A stretch of DNA of 64,000 nucleotides, taken from NCBI RefSeq assembly GCF_900111685.1, contig NZ_FOHX01000007.1:235986-299985 (forward strand), read 5' to 3'. Below, piece by piece: positions 25,522-34,049 of this stretch. The notes beneath the pieces were generated by a model. That model did not search any database. It was not told the origin of the DNA and was given only the letters and a program-made list of their open reading frames with translations. A program made the translations under genes and the position numbers. The stretch's first letter is position 1, and the number at the start of each line of letters is the position of its first letter. The stretch comes from Nonomuraea wenchangensis. GTDB lineage: Bacteria > Actinomycetota > Actinomycetes > Streptosporangiales > Streptosporangiaceae.

Positions 25522-25548
25522 GTCCCCTTTCGGAACGTGAAAGGGGAC
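25522..25548 (+). promoter_or_regulatory. Perfect 10-bp hairpin sequestering the clp ribosome-binding site
   Basis: GTCCCCTTTC (25522-25531) and GAAAGGGGAC (25539-25548) pair perfectly around the 7-nt loop GGAACGT. The right arm contains the ribosome site AAAGGGGA, and the ATG starts 5 nt after the stem. In RNA this would hide the Shine-Dalgarno; such structures act as RNA thermometers or other translational switches upstream of heat-shock genes. As DNA it could equally be a repressor operator. No HspR-type (HAIR) or CIRCE site is visible. Confidence 0.65.
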
Positions 25549-25552
25549 ATCC

Positions 25553-28054
25553 ATGGCGGACATGCCGTTCAGGTCATTTTTCGGCGGAGACCCGTTCAGA
25601 GGGTTCGAGGAGCTGACGGGCCGCGTGTTCGGCGGCATGGAGGGCTGGCCGCCGTCCCGGCCCGGCGTCCAGCGGGTGGACGTCGGGCGGCTGCTCAGCG
25701 CCTCGGCCAGGGACGCCCTGCGGCAGGCGGTCGAGGGGGCGGGGCAGCGCGGCGCCCCCGACCTGGACGTGCTCGACCTCCTCGACGCCCTCATGGACGT
25801 GGACGCCACCCGGTCGCTGCTGCTTGCCGCCGGCGTGGACGTGGACCGGCTGCGCGGCCGGGTCGGCGAGCTCGCCGCGCAAGGCCAGGCCACCGAGCCG
25901 CCCACCACGCTCTCGCCGGCCGCCAAACGCGCCATCCTGGACGCGCAGCGGATCTCGCGGGCGCTGGAGTCGTCGTACATCGGGCCCGAGCACCTGCTGC
26001 TAGCGCTGGCCGCCAACCCCGACTCCACCGCCGCCCGCCTGCTGCGCGAGCAGGGCGTCTCGGCCAACGAGCTGCAGCAGGCCCTCGCTACAGCGGCGGC
26101 CCGCCCCGGCGAGGGCGCCCGCCGCGACGGCGACACTCCGGCCCTCGACGAGTACGGCCGCGACCTCACCGAGGAGGCCAGGCAGGGCCGCGTCGACCCG
26201 GTCGTCGGCCGCGAGGACGAGATCGAGCAGGCCATCGAGGTGCTCTCGCGGCGCACCAAGAACAACCCGTGCCTGATCGGCGAGCCCGGCGTCGGCAAGA
26301 CCGCGATCGTCGAGGGCATCGCCCAGCGCATCGTGAACGGCGGCGTCCCGGACACGCTGAAGGACCGGCGGGTGATCGCCCTCGACCTGACCGGCATGGT
26401 CGCCGGGTCGAAGTACCGGGGCGAGTTCGAGGAGCGCGTCAAGAAGGTCGTCGACGAGGTACGCGCGCACGCCGACGAGATGATCGTCTTCATCGACGAG
26501 GTGCACACGCTCGTCGGCGCCGGCTCGGCCGAGGGCGGCATGGACGCCGCCAACATACTCAAGCCCGCCCTGGCCCGCGGCGAGCTGCACGTCATCGCCG
26601 CCACCACGATCGACGAGTACCGCAAGAACATCGAGAAGGACGCCGCGCTCGAACGCCGCTTCCAGCCGATCCTGGTCGCCGAGCCGACCGTGGAGCAGAC
26701 GGTCGAGATCCTGGCCGGGCTGCGCGACGCGTACGAGGCCCACCACCAGGTCCGCATCACCGACGAGGCCCTCGACGCCGCCGCCACCCTCTCGGCCCGC
26801 TACATCACCGACCGTTTCCTGCCCGACAAGGCCATCGACCTCATGGACCAGGCCGCCGCCCGGGTGCGGCTGCGCTCCCGAACGCCCGGCAGCGACGTAC
26901 GCGAGCTGGAGGGACGCCTGGACGCGCTGCGCCGCGACAAGGACCAGGCCGTCTCCTCCGACGAATTCGACCGGGCCAAGGAGATCACCGCCCAGATCGA
27001 CAAGCTCCGCCCCGAGCTGGAGCGCGCCCGGCGCGGCCACGACGACGTGCCGCAGGTCATGGTGGAGGACATCGCCGAGGTCGTCTCCCGCCGCACCGGC
27101 ATCCCCGTCACCCAGCTCACCGAGCAGGAGCGTGACCGCCTCATGCGGCTGGAGGAGCACCTGCACGAGCGGGTCGTCGGCCAGGACGAGGCGGTCACCG
27201 CCATCGCCGAGGCGGTCCGCCGGGCCCGCGCCGGGCTGTCGGACCCGAACCGGCCCATCGGCAGCTTCCTGTTCCTCGGCCCGACCGGCGTCGGCAAGAC
27301 GGAGCTGGCGCGGGCGCTGGCCGCGGCCCTGTTCGGCGGCGAGGACCACATGGTGCGCGTCGACATGAGCGAGTTCCAGGAGCGTCACACGGTCTCGCGG
27401 CTCATCGGGGCGCCGCCCGGCTACGTCGGCTACGAGGAGGCCGGGCAACTCACCGAGGCCGTACGGCGCCGCCCGCACTGCGTGATCCTGCTCGACGAGA
27501 TCGAGAAGGCGCACCCCGACGTCATGAACATCCTGCTGCAGCTGCTCGACGACGGCCGCCTCACCGACGGCCAGGGCCGTACCGTCGACTTCAGCAACGC
27601 CGTCGTCATCATGACCAGCAACATCGGCGCGCAGCTCATCCTGGAGGCGGCCGGCGACCCCGGCACGCTGGAGGGCCGGCTCATGGAGCTGCTGCGCCGC
27701 TCCATCCGCCCCGAGCTGCTCAACCGCATCGACGAGACGATCATCTTCAAGCGCCTCGAACCCGAGCAGCTCCGTCAGATCGTGGACCTGCTGCTGGAGC
27801 GCACCCGGCAGCGGCTGCGCGGCCAGAACGTCACGCTGGAGGTCACCGACGCCGCCAAGGACTGGCTGGCGCGGCGCGGCCACCAGCCCGAGTTCGGCGC
27901 CCGGCCGCTGCGCCGCACCGTGCAGCGCGAGCTGGACAACCGGCTGTCCACCATGCTGCTCACCGGCGAGGTCACGGAGGGAGGCAAGGTCACGGTGGAC
28001 GTCACCGGCGACACCCTCCAGCTCCGCGCCCACGAACCCGCGCCCGCCGGCTAG
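25553..28054 (+). CDS. Clp/Hsp100 AAA+ ATPase (ClpB/ClpC-like)
   Basis: Protein unfoldase of 833 aa. A short Phe/Gly-rich N-terminus (residues 1-40) precedes a Clp_N domain (about 45-185), AAA1 with Walker A GEPGVGKT (243-250) and Walker B VFIDEVHTL, a short middle coiled coil (about 445-490), AAA2 with Walker A GPTGVGKT (576-583) and Walker B VILLDEIEKAH, and a D2-small domain. The middle domain is short as in ClpC. The segment after TSNIGAQLI lacks the (L/I)GF loop used for ClpP docking, as in ClpB. A disaggregase/chaperone role is therefore more likely than protease feeding. The start lies just after a perfect hairpin covering its ribosome site. Confidence 0.9.
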   Translation: MADMPFRSFFGGDPFRGFEELTGRVFGGMEGWPPSRPGVQRVDVGRLLSASARDALRQAVEGAGQRGAPDLDVLDLLDALMDVDATRSLLLAAGVDVDRLRGRVGELAAQGQATEPPTTLSPAAKRAILDAQRISRALESSYIGPEHLLLALAANPDSTAARLLREQGVSANELQQALATAAARPGEGARRDGDTPALDEYGRDLTEEARQGRVDPVVGREDEIEQAIEVLSRRTKNNPCLIGEPGVGKTAIVEGIAQRIVNGGVPDTLKDRRVIALDLTGMVAGSKYRGEFEERVKKVVDEVRAHADEMIVFIDEVHTLVGAGSAEGGMDAANILKPALARGELHVIAATTIDEYRKNIEKDAALERRFQPILVAEPTVEQTVEILAGLRDAYEAHHQVRITDEALDAAATLSARYITDRFLPDKAIDLMDQAAARVRLRSRTPGSDVRELEGRLDALRRDKDQAVSSDEFDRAKEITAQIDKLRPELERARRGHDDVPQVMVEDIAEVVSRRTGIPVTQLTEQERDRLMRLEEHLHERVVGQDEAVTAIAEAVRRARAGLSDPNRPIGSFLFLGPTGVGKTELARALAAALFGGEDHMVRVDMSEFQERHTVSRLIGAPPGYVGYEEAGQLTEAVRRRPHCVILLDEIEKAHPDVMNILLQLLDDGRLTDGQGRTVDFSNAVVIMTSNIGAQLILEAAGDPGTLEGRLMELLRRSIRPELLNRIDETIIFKRLEPEQLRQIVDLLLERTRQRLRGQNVTLEVTDAAKDWLARRGHQPEFGARPLRRTVQRELDNRLSTMLLTGEVTEGGKVTVDVTGDTLQLRAHEPAPAG

Positions 28055-28057
28055 CCG

Positions 28058-28078
28058 GGCCCGGCGGGGCGGCGGGCC
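28058..28078. terminator. Hairpin between clp gene and PTS operon
   Basis: GGCCCG (28058-28063) and CGGGCC (28073-28078) form a 6-bp stem with a 9-nt loop within the 27-nt gap between two convergent genes. It could end transcription from both sides. Confidence 0.42.
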
Positions 28079-28081
28079 TGG

Positions 28082-29740
28082 TCAGGCGAGCGCTTCGCGG
28101 GCCAGCTCCCTGCACTCCTCCAGCGTCAGCCCCGCCAGCGCCTCGCGGACCAGCGGGACGCAGGACGGCGCCATGGACAGGCTCGTCACCCCCAGGCCCA
28201 CCAGCAGCGGGGCGACGGCCGGATCGCCCGCCGCCTCGCCGCACACGCCGACCGGCTTGCCCGCCTCCCGGCCCGCGGCGGCGCACGCCTCGATCAGCCC
28301 CAGCAGGGCGGGCTGGCGCGGGTCGAGCAGGTCGGCCAGGGCCGGATGCTGGCGGTCGGCGGCGAAGGTGTACTGGGCCAGGTCGTTGGTGCCGATGCTG
28401 AGGAAGTCCACCTCGCGCAGCAGCTCGGCGGCCCGCAGCGCGGCGGCCGGCACCTCCACCATCACGCCCACCTGCGCGATGCCCGCCGCGCGGGCCCGGC
28501 GGGCGAAGCCGGCCGCCTCCGCGGGCGTCGTCACCATCGGCGCCATCACCCGCACGTCCGCGCCCGTCGCGCGGGCCGCCTCGGCGATCGCGGCGAGCTG
28601 CGCGTCGAGCACGCCGGGCAGCAGGCGGTCCACCCGCAGCCCGCGCACGCCCAGGGCCGGGTTGGGCTCCTCGGGCAGGCCGAGGAAGGGCAGGGGCTTG
28701 TCGGTGCCGGCGTCCAGGGTCCGGACGATCACCGGGCCCTCGGCCCGCTCGAACACCTCGGCGTACGCGGCCGTCTGCTCCTCCGGCGAGGGCGGCTGCT
28801 TGCGGTCGAGGAACAGGAACTCGGTGCGGAACAGGCCCACGCCCTCCGCCCCCGGCCGCAGGTCGGCGGCCGAGCCGATGTTGGCCAGCAGCCTGACCGG
28901 ATGGCCGTCGGCGGTCCTGCCCGGGCCGGTGGCGGCGGCCAGCCTGGCCCGCTCGGCGCGGTCGCGCTCCATGACCTCGGCCGCCTGCTCCGGGGTGAGG
29001 CCGAGGGCGATCTCGCCGCTCGCGCCGTCCACGCCGACGATCGTGCCGTCGGGGACGTCCGCGACCGCCGGGCAGGCGACCACGGCGGGCAGGCCGCGCG
29101 CGCGGGCCAGGATCGCCGTGTGACTCGTCGGGCCGCCCCGCTCGGTGATCAGCGCCAGCACGTCCGGGCCCAGCCCGGCGGTGTCGGCGGGGGAGAGGTC
29201 CCCGGCGACCAGCACGTACGGATGGCCGGGATCGGGCAGGCCCGGCATGGGCAGGCCGAGGGCGGCGGCCACCGCCCGGTGCTTGAGGTCGTCGAGGTCG
29301 GCGGCCCGTTCGGCGAGGTAGCCGCCCAGGGCGGCCAGGGCGTCCCGGTGGCCGTCGAAGGCGGCTTCCAGGGCGTGGGCCGCGTCGGCGCCGCCTCTGG
29401 CGCGGGTCTCGGCCTCCTCGCGCAGCATGGGATCGTCGGCGATCATGGCAAGCGCCTCCAGGATCTCCGCCGCCTCCCCGCCAGCGCCCGCGCCACCACC
29501 TCCGCCAGCGCCAGCGCTCGCGCCGGTGCGGGCGGCGGCGGCGCGCCGGTTGAGGTCGGCGGTCACCGCCTCCAGCGCCTTGACGGCGGTGGCGGCCTCG
29601 GCCTCAGGGTCGGCGACCGGCCGCGGCGCGGGCAGGCTCGGCGGGCCGGCCATCCGCACCAGCGGGCCGGCCGCCCGCCCCTGGCTGACCCCGAGCCCGC
29701 TCAGCCGCCCCCCGGGCCCGGCCCAACCCGTCTCAGGCAT
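28082..29740 (-). CDS. ptsI: PTS enzyme I (phosphoenolpyruvate-protein phosphotransferase)
   Basis: General phosphotransferase enzyme of 552 aa; it transfers phosphate from PEP to HPr. The phosphohistidine is His207 in GGPTSHTAILARARGLPAVV. The C-terminal PEP-binding TIM barrel shows GLFRTEFLFLDRKQPPS, RTLDAGTDKPLPFLGLPEEPN and SIGTNDLAQYTFAADR. A Gly/Ala-rich insert (about residues 72-90) in the HPr-binding subdomain is unusual. The start overlaps the end of the HPr gene by 8 nt. It is the last gene of the sugar operon, so the operon carries its own general PTS components. Confidence 0.96.
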   Translation of the reverse strand: MPETGWAGPGGRLSGLGVSQGRAAGPLVRMAGPPSLPAPRPVADPEAEAATAVKALEAVTADLNRRAAAARTGASAGAGGGGGAGAGGEAAEILEALAMIADDPMLREEAETRARGGADAAHALEAAFDGHRDALAALGGYLAERAADLDDLKHRAVAAALGLPMPGLPDPGHPYVLVAGDLSPADTAGLGPDVLALITERGGPTSHTAILARARGLPAVVACPAVADVPDGTIVGVDGASGEIALGLTPEQAAEVMERDRAERARLAAATGPGRTADGHPVRLLANIGSAADLRPGAEGVGLFRTEFLFLDRKQPPSPEEQTAAYAEVFERAEGPVIVRTLDAGTDKPLPFLGLPEEPNPALGVRGLRVDRLLPGVLDAQLAAIAEAARATGADVRVMAPMVTTPAEAAGFARRARAAGIAQVGVMVEVPAAALRAAELLREVDFLSIGTNDLAQYTFAADRQHPALADLLDPRQPALLGLIEACAAAGREAGKPVGVCGEAAGDPAVAPLLVGLGVTSLSMAPSCVPLVREALAGLTLEECRELAREALA

Positions 29741-30056
29741 CGAGAGCCTCTTCCGCGCCCGATTTCGCGCCCGAGTTCCCGCCCGGTTCCGCGTCCGCGT
29801 CCAGGTCGCGCGACAGCAGCGCCGCCAGTGCGTCCAGCGCCTCCTCGGCCCCCGGCCCGTCCGCCTCCAGCGTCACCTCCGTCCCCTGGACGGCCCCCAG
29901 GGACAGCACGCCCAGCATGCTCCGCGCGGGCACCGCCTTGTCGCCGAGCCGCACCGTCACCGGCACGCCCAGGCGCGCCGCCTCCTGCACGAACAGCTTG
30001 GCGGGGCGGGCGTGCAGCCCGCTCGCCGAGGCCACGGCCACGGTTCGCTGTGCCAT
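29733..30056 (-). CDS. ptsH: PTS phosphocarrier protein HPr
   Basis: Phosphocarrier that passes phosphate from enzyme I to EIIA. His15 lies in SGLHARPAKLFV and the Ser46 position is present (ARSMLGVLSLG), the residue that HPr kinase uses in Firmicutes; no HPr kinase is seen here. Core length is normal (about 88 aa), with a 19-residue acidic/Gly tail (DADAEPGGNSGAKSGAEE) beyond it. The gene lies between the dehydrogenase (17-nt gap) and ptsI (8-nt overlap). Confidence 0.95.
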   Translation of the reverse strand: MAQRTVAVASASGLHARPAKLFVQEAARLGVPVTVRLGDKAVPARSMLGVLSLGAVQGTEVTLEADGPGAEEALDALAALLSRDLDADAEPGGNSGAKSGAEEALDA

Positions 30057-30073
30057 ACGAAAGCCTCCCGTTG

Positions 30074-31078
30074 TCAGGGTTCGATGGTGACCTTGATGGC
30101 CGCGCCCCGGCTGACGAGATCGATCCCGTCCAGCACCTGCGGCAGCGGCAGCCGGTGGGTGATCAGGTCGGCCACCGGCACCGCGCCCTCCGACACCAGC
30201 CGCAGCGCGGCGGCGTTGTGTGCGGGGCTGGAGCCGTTCGCGCCGACGATGGTGAGCTCGCGGTAGTGCACCAGGTTGGCGTCCAGCGCGATGACCGGGT
30301 CGTCCTTCGGCAGCCCGCCGAAGAAGCTGATCCGTCCCTGGCGGGCGGTCATCCGCACCGCCTGCTCCTGGGCCGCCCCGGACGCCGCCGCCGTGATCAC
30401 GACGTCCGCGCCCCGGCCGCCGGTCAGCTTGAGCACCTGGTCGACCGGGTCGGCGTCGATCGCGGCGTCCGGCCGCACCAGCTCCTCGGCCATCGCCAGC
30501 CGCTGCGCGTTGACGTCCACGAGGAACACCCGGGCCGCGCCGCGGGCCCGCGCCAGCCGTACGTGCAGGCAGCCGATCGGGCCGGCGCCCATCACGACCA
30601 CGTCGTCGCCCGGCCCGACGCGGGCCAGCTCCTGGCCGTTGAGCACGCAGGCCAGCGGCTCGGCGACGGACGCCTCGGCGAAGCCGACGTTCTCGGGGAT
30701 GGCGTTGACGCCGTCAACGGCGAGCACCTTCGCCGGGACGATCATGTACTCGGCGAAGCCGCCGTCGTAGTGGTAGCCCATCGACTCCTGGTTGGGGCAG
30801 ACCGTACGGCGGCCGCGCAGGCACTCGGGGCACGACCCGCACGGGATCGCCGCGATCACCTGCACCCGGGCGCCGCTGTCCACGACCTCCCCGGCGATCT
30901 CGTGGCCCATGACCCGGGGCGGCACGATGTGGTGGTGCCCGAACTTGTAGATCTTGGCGTCGGTGCCGCAGGTCGAGCAGTTGCGGACCCGGATCTTCAG
31001 CTCGCCGGGCCCGGCGACGGGCTCGGGCGCGTCCTCGATCCTGATGTCGCCCGGGGCGTGGAACCTGGCGACCTTCAT
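30074..31078 (-). CDS. Zinc-dependent medium-chain alcohol/polyol dehydrogenase
   Basis: MDR-family NAD(P)-dependent dehydrogenase, 334 aa. The catalytic zinc region is RNCSTCGTDAKIYKFGHHH with MGHEIAGEVV. The structural zinc cysteines are CGSCPECLRGRRTVC. The Rossmann motif is VVVMGAGPIGCLHVRLARA. The sequence is of the sorbitol/threonine dehydrogenase group. Its ATG overlaps the EIIA stop (ATGA), and GGAGCTC precedes it. Location between EIIA and HPr genes suggests oxidation of the imported sugar alcohol or its phosphate. Confidence 0.93.
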   Translation of the reverse strand: MKVARFHAPGDIRIEDAPEPVAGPGELKIRVRNCSTCGTDAKIYKFGHHHIVPPRVMGHEIAGEVVDSGARVQVIAAIPCGSCPECLRGRRTVCPNQESMGYHYDGGFAEYMIVPAKVLAVDGVNAIPENVGFAEASVAEPLACVLNGQELARVGPGDDVVVMGAGPIGCLHVRLARARGAARVFLVDVNAQRLAMAEELVRPDAAIDADPVDQVLKLTGGRGADVVITAAASGAAQEQAVRMTARQGRISFFGGLPKDDPVIALDANLVHYRELTIVGANGSSPAHNAAALRLVSEGAVPVADLITHRLPLPQVLDGIDLVSRGAAIKVTIEP

Positions 31079-31503
31079 AGCGTGAGCTCCTTCATCACCT
31101 GCGCCACCTCGGTGGCCTCGCGCAGTGTCCTGGCGCGGTCGGGGTCCATCAGGATCTCGGCCAGCGCCGCCAGCAGGGGTACGTGCCCGCCCTCGCGGGC
31201 GGCTATGCCGACGCAGACCGTGACCCGTTCGCCGTCCCAGTCGACTCCGTCCGGGAAGCGGATGAAACACAGTGCGTCGCGCAGGATGTCGTCCTTGGAG
31301 GCGTTCGTCCCGTGTGGGATGGCCACCCCCTCGCCGACGTAGGTCGAGATGGACCGCTCGCGTTCGAGCATCGCCGCGACGTACGGCTCGGCGACCGCCC
31401 CCACCTCGACCAGGGCCCGCCCGCACCGGCGGATCGCCGCCTCGCGGTCGGGCGCGCGCTCGTGCAGCAGCACCGCGCGCGGGTCGAGCAGGTCCTCACG
31501 CAT
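31075..31503 (-). CDS. PTS EIIA component, mannitol/fructose type
   Basis: Phosphoryl-transfer domain of 142 aa; it accepts phosphate from HPr on His64 (GVAIPHGTNASKDDIL) and passes it to EIIB. The PTS_EIIA_2 fold is clear: ERERSISTYVGEGVAIPHGT is typical of mannitol EIIA. It overlaps EIIB by 8 nt on one side and the dehydrogenase by 4 nt on the other, so stoichiometric translation is likely. Confidence 0.95.
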   Translation of the reverse strand: MREDLLDPRAVLLHERAPDREAAIRRCGRALVEVGAVAEPYVAAMLERERSISTYVGEGVAIPHGTNASKDDILRDALCFIRFPDGVDWDGERVTVCVGIAAREGGHVPLLAALAEILMDPDRARTLREATEVAQVMKELTL

Positions 31504-31804
31504 CGACGACGCCGCCGTTCTTGATGGTGTTCACCAGCTTGGTCACGGCCGGGTCGCCGAGGAAGATCTGGAACGACACCAGCACCTTCCCTGGGGCGGC
31601 GGCGCGGGCGCGGGCGGCCAGGCCGGTGTGGCAGACCACCACGTCGGCGTCGTCCGGGATGGAGTTGACGGGCGTGTGCTCCACGGTGACGCCGCTGTCC
31701 TTGAGCTGCTTGCGGAGCTGGGAGGCGAGCATCACGCTGCTGCCCATCCCGGCGTCGCAGGCGACGATGATCTTGTGGATGTCCTGGCTGTCGATGCCGG
31801 CCAT
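31496..31804 (-). CDS. PTS EIIB component, mannitol type
   Basis: Small 102-aa EIIB. The phospho-cysteine is Cys16 in KIIVACDAGMGSSVMLASQL, a perfect EIIB-Mtl signature. In Escherichia coli the B domain is fused to the membrane domain; here it is separate, as in several actinobacteria. It begins 3 nt after the EIIC stop and overlaps the EIIA start by 8 nt. Confidence 0.95.
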   Translation of the reverse strand: MAGIDSQDIHKIIVACDAGMGSSVMLASQLRKQLKDSGVTVEHTPVNSIPDDADVVVCHTGLAARARAAAPGKVLVSFQIFLGDPAVTKLVNTIKNGGVVDA

Positions 31805-31807
31805 GGT

Positions 31808-32935
31808 TCAGGCCTCCTTGCTGGTGGTGAGAGGTTCGGCGCCGGTCTCGGCGCCGGCGGTGCCGGGGTCGTCCTCGCCGTCCTTCTTCTCGCCCCTGCC
31901 GAAGCCCAGCAGGACGGCGGCGACGGCGAACGACACGGCGGCGGCCACGAGGATGCCGAGGCTGGAGGCCAGCCAGCCGCCCTTGGGCGTGACCGCGATG
32001 TAGGCGAAGATGCTGCCCGGCGACGGGGTGGCGACCAGGCCCGCCCCGGTGACCATGAAGGTGAACACGCCGGCCGCGCCGCCCAGGATGACGGCCGCGA
32101 TGAGGCGCGGCTTCATGAGCACGTACGGGAAGTAGATCTCGTGGATGCCGCCGAAGAAGTGGATGATCATCGCGGCCGGCGTGCTCGGGCGCAGGGCGCG
32201 CGGCCCGAACAGCAGGTAGGCCAGCAGCAGCCCGAGCCCGGGGCCGGGGTTCGACTCCAGCATGAACAGGATCGACTTGCCGGTCTCGGCCGCCTCGGCC
32301 ACGCCCAGCGGGCTGAGCACGCCGTGGTTGATGGCGTTGTTGAGGAACAGCACCTTGGCCGGCTCGATGAGCAGCGACGCGACCGGCAGCAGGTTGTTGG
32401 TGATCAGCCACTCGACGGCCTGACCGGCGGCGGTGGTGATGGTCTGGACGACGGGACCGATGGCGAGGAAGCCGACCACCGCCATCGCGGCGCCCACGAT
32501 GCCGGCGGAGAAGTTGTCCACCAGCATCTCGAAGCCGGCTCGGGTACGGGCCTCGGTGAACTTGTCCACATATTTGAGGATCAAGGCGGTGAGCGGGCCG
32601 ATGATCATCGCGCCCAGGAACATCGGCGCGTCGGTGCCCACCACGACGCCCATCACCGCCACCGCGCCGACGACCGCCCCGCGCTGACCGTGCACCATCC
32701 GGCCGCCGGTATAGGCGATGAGGACCGGCAGCAGGGTCGAGATGATCGGGCCGACCATCTTGCCGAGGGTCTCGTTGGGCAGCCAGCCGGTCGGGATGAA
32801 CAACGCGGTGATCAGGCCCCAGGCGATGAACGCCCCGATGTTCGGCATGATCATCCCGGCCAGATGGCCGCCGATGCGCTGGATGGTGGCCTTGACGCCG
32901 GTGCCGGCGACCGGGGGTGTGTAAGTGTCGGCCAT
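31808..32935 (-). CDS. mtlA: PTS EIIC permease, mannitol type
   Basis: Sugar translocating membrane subunit of 375 aa. Around eight to ten hydrophobic segments are seen, starting MIMPNIGAFIAWGLITALF. Motifs include VLFLNNAINHGVLSPLG and FFGGIHEIYFPYVLMKPRL (the GIHE substrate-site loop, matching mannitol EIIC). A 40-residue charged C-terminal tail follows. The ATG at 32935 has AAGGAG 9 nt before it. Operon context with fruK leaves open whether mannitol, another hexitol or fructose is carried. Confidence 0.93.
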   Translation of the reverse strand: MADTYTPPVAGTGVKATIQRIGGHLAGMIMPNIGAFIAWGLITALFIPTGWLPNETLGKMVGPIISTLLPVLIAYTGGRMVHGQRGAVVGAVAVMGVVVGTDAPMFLGAMIIGPLTALILKYVDKFTEARTRAGFEMLVDNFSAGIVGAAMAVVGFLAIGPVVQTITTAAGQAVEWLITNNLLPVASLLIEPAKVLFLNNAINHGVLSPLGVAEAAETGKSILFMLESNPGPGLGLLLAYLLFGPRALRPSTPAAMIIHFFGGIHEIYFPYVLMKPRLIAAVILGGAAGVFTFMVTGAGLVATPSPGSIFAYIAVTPKGGWLASSLGILVAAAVSFAVAAVLLGFGRGEKKDGEDDPGTAGAETGAEPLTTSKEA

Positions 32936-32999
32936 GGACTTGCTCCTTCGGGGGGTTGAGCAGATGTTCGGCAGCCGGTGCCCGGCCGGGGCGGCCGGG

Positions 33000-34049
33000 C
33001 TACGGCAGAGGAGCGGGTGCGTTCGTGGTGGAGGGGCCGGCGGAAGGCCCGGGGGAGAGGACCGCGGGTGGATCGGCGGGCGGATCGGCGGGCGGGACGA
33101 AGGGGACGGCGAGCGGGCACGCCGGATCGGGCGGGCCGGCCGTCGTGACCGCCGCATCGATGTCGGCGGGCCCCGGCATGCGGCTGCCGGGCAGCCCGGC
33201 CGCCGCCGCGCCCCAGGCCAGCGCGCGGGCCAGCGCCTCCGGCCCGTGCCCGCCCGCGGCGAGGAACCCGGCCAGCATGGCGTCGCCCGCGCCGACGGAG
33301 CTGCGCGGCTCGATGGCCGGCGCCCGGCCGTACCAGACGCCGCCGTCCTCGACGAGCACGGCCCCGTCGGCGCCCAGGCTGGCGAGGACCGCCCGCGCGC
33401 CCGCGGCCCGCAGTGCCCGCGCGGCCTCCACCACGTCGCCGAGGCACGCGATGGGCCGGCCGGTGGCCTGGCCGAGCTCCTCCAGGTTCGGCTTGACCAG
33501 GGCGGGCCCGGCGCCGAGCGCGTACGACAGCGCCGGCCCGCTGGTGTCCACCGCGACCTCGATGCCCGCCTCGGCGAACCGGCGGCACAGCCGCGCGTAG
33601 ACGTCGGCGGGCACCTCGGGCGGCAGGCTGCCGGAGGCGACCACCCAGTCCGCGCCCTGCCCGCCGGTGTGCGCGGCGGCGAGCACCGCCTCGGCGATGG
33701 TGTCGAGCTCGGCGGGGGACAGGGCGGTGCCCGGCTCGTTGATCTTGGTGACGGTGCCGTCGGGCTCGGCCAGCGTGACGTTGGAGCGGGTGCGGCCGGT
33801 CACCGGCACGGTCACCATGTCCAGGCCCTCGGCGGCGAGCAGGCCGACGAGCTGGCGGCCCTCGTCCCCGCCGAATGGCACCACCGCCCGCGCCGCCACG
33901 CCGTTGGCGAGCAGCGCGCGCGAGACGTTCACGCCCTTGCCGCCGGGGTCGAGGCGGGCCGCGGCGGCGCGGATCACCTCGCCCCGCCGCAGCGCGGCGA
34001 CCTCGATGGTGCGGTCCAGGCTCGGGTTGAGCGTCAGCGTCAGGATCAC
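33000..34049 (-). CDS. fruK: 1-phosphofructokinase family sugar kinase
   Basis: PfkB-family kinase, 349 aa; expected reaction fructose-1-phosphate + ATP to fructose-1,6-bisphosphate. The start gives ILTLTLNPSLDRTIEV, typical of FruK/LacC/PfkB. Substrate motif LDPGGKGVNVSRALLANGV and the ATP/catalytic motif SSVGAGDAMLAGFLAAGG (Asp base) are intact. About 40 residues of Pro/Ala-rich tail extend beyond the family end. The GTG at 34049 overlaps the DeoR stop (GTGA) and has GGAGG upstream. With a mannitol-type EII downstream, the pairing of kinase and transporter is unusual. Confidence 0.93.
   Translation of the reverse strand: MILTLTLNPSLDRTIEVAALRRGEVIRAAAARLDPGGKGVNVSRALLANGVAARAVVPFGGDEGRQLVGLLAAEGLDMVTVPVTGRTRSNVTLAEPDGTVTKINEPGTALSPAELDTIAEAVLAAAHTGGQGADWVVASGSLPPEVPADVYARLCRRFAEAGIEVAVDTSGPALSYALGAGPALVKPNLEELGQATGRPIACLGDVVEAARALRAAGARAVLASLGADGAVLVEDGGVWYGRAPAIEPRSSVGAGDAMLAGFLAAGGHGPEALARALAWGAAAAGLPGSRMPGPADIDAAVTTAGPPDPACPLAVPFVPPADPPADPPAVLSPGPSAGPSTTNAPAPLP

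Noticed and set aside
28346..31342. Plus-strand frame of nearly 1,000 codons opposite ptsI, HPr and the dehydrogenase
   Set aside because: No start with ribosome site, no recognisable motif, and the opposite strand encodes well-defined enzymes.
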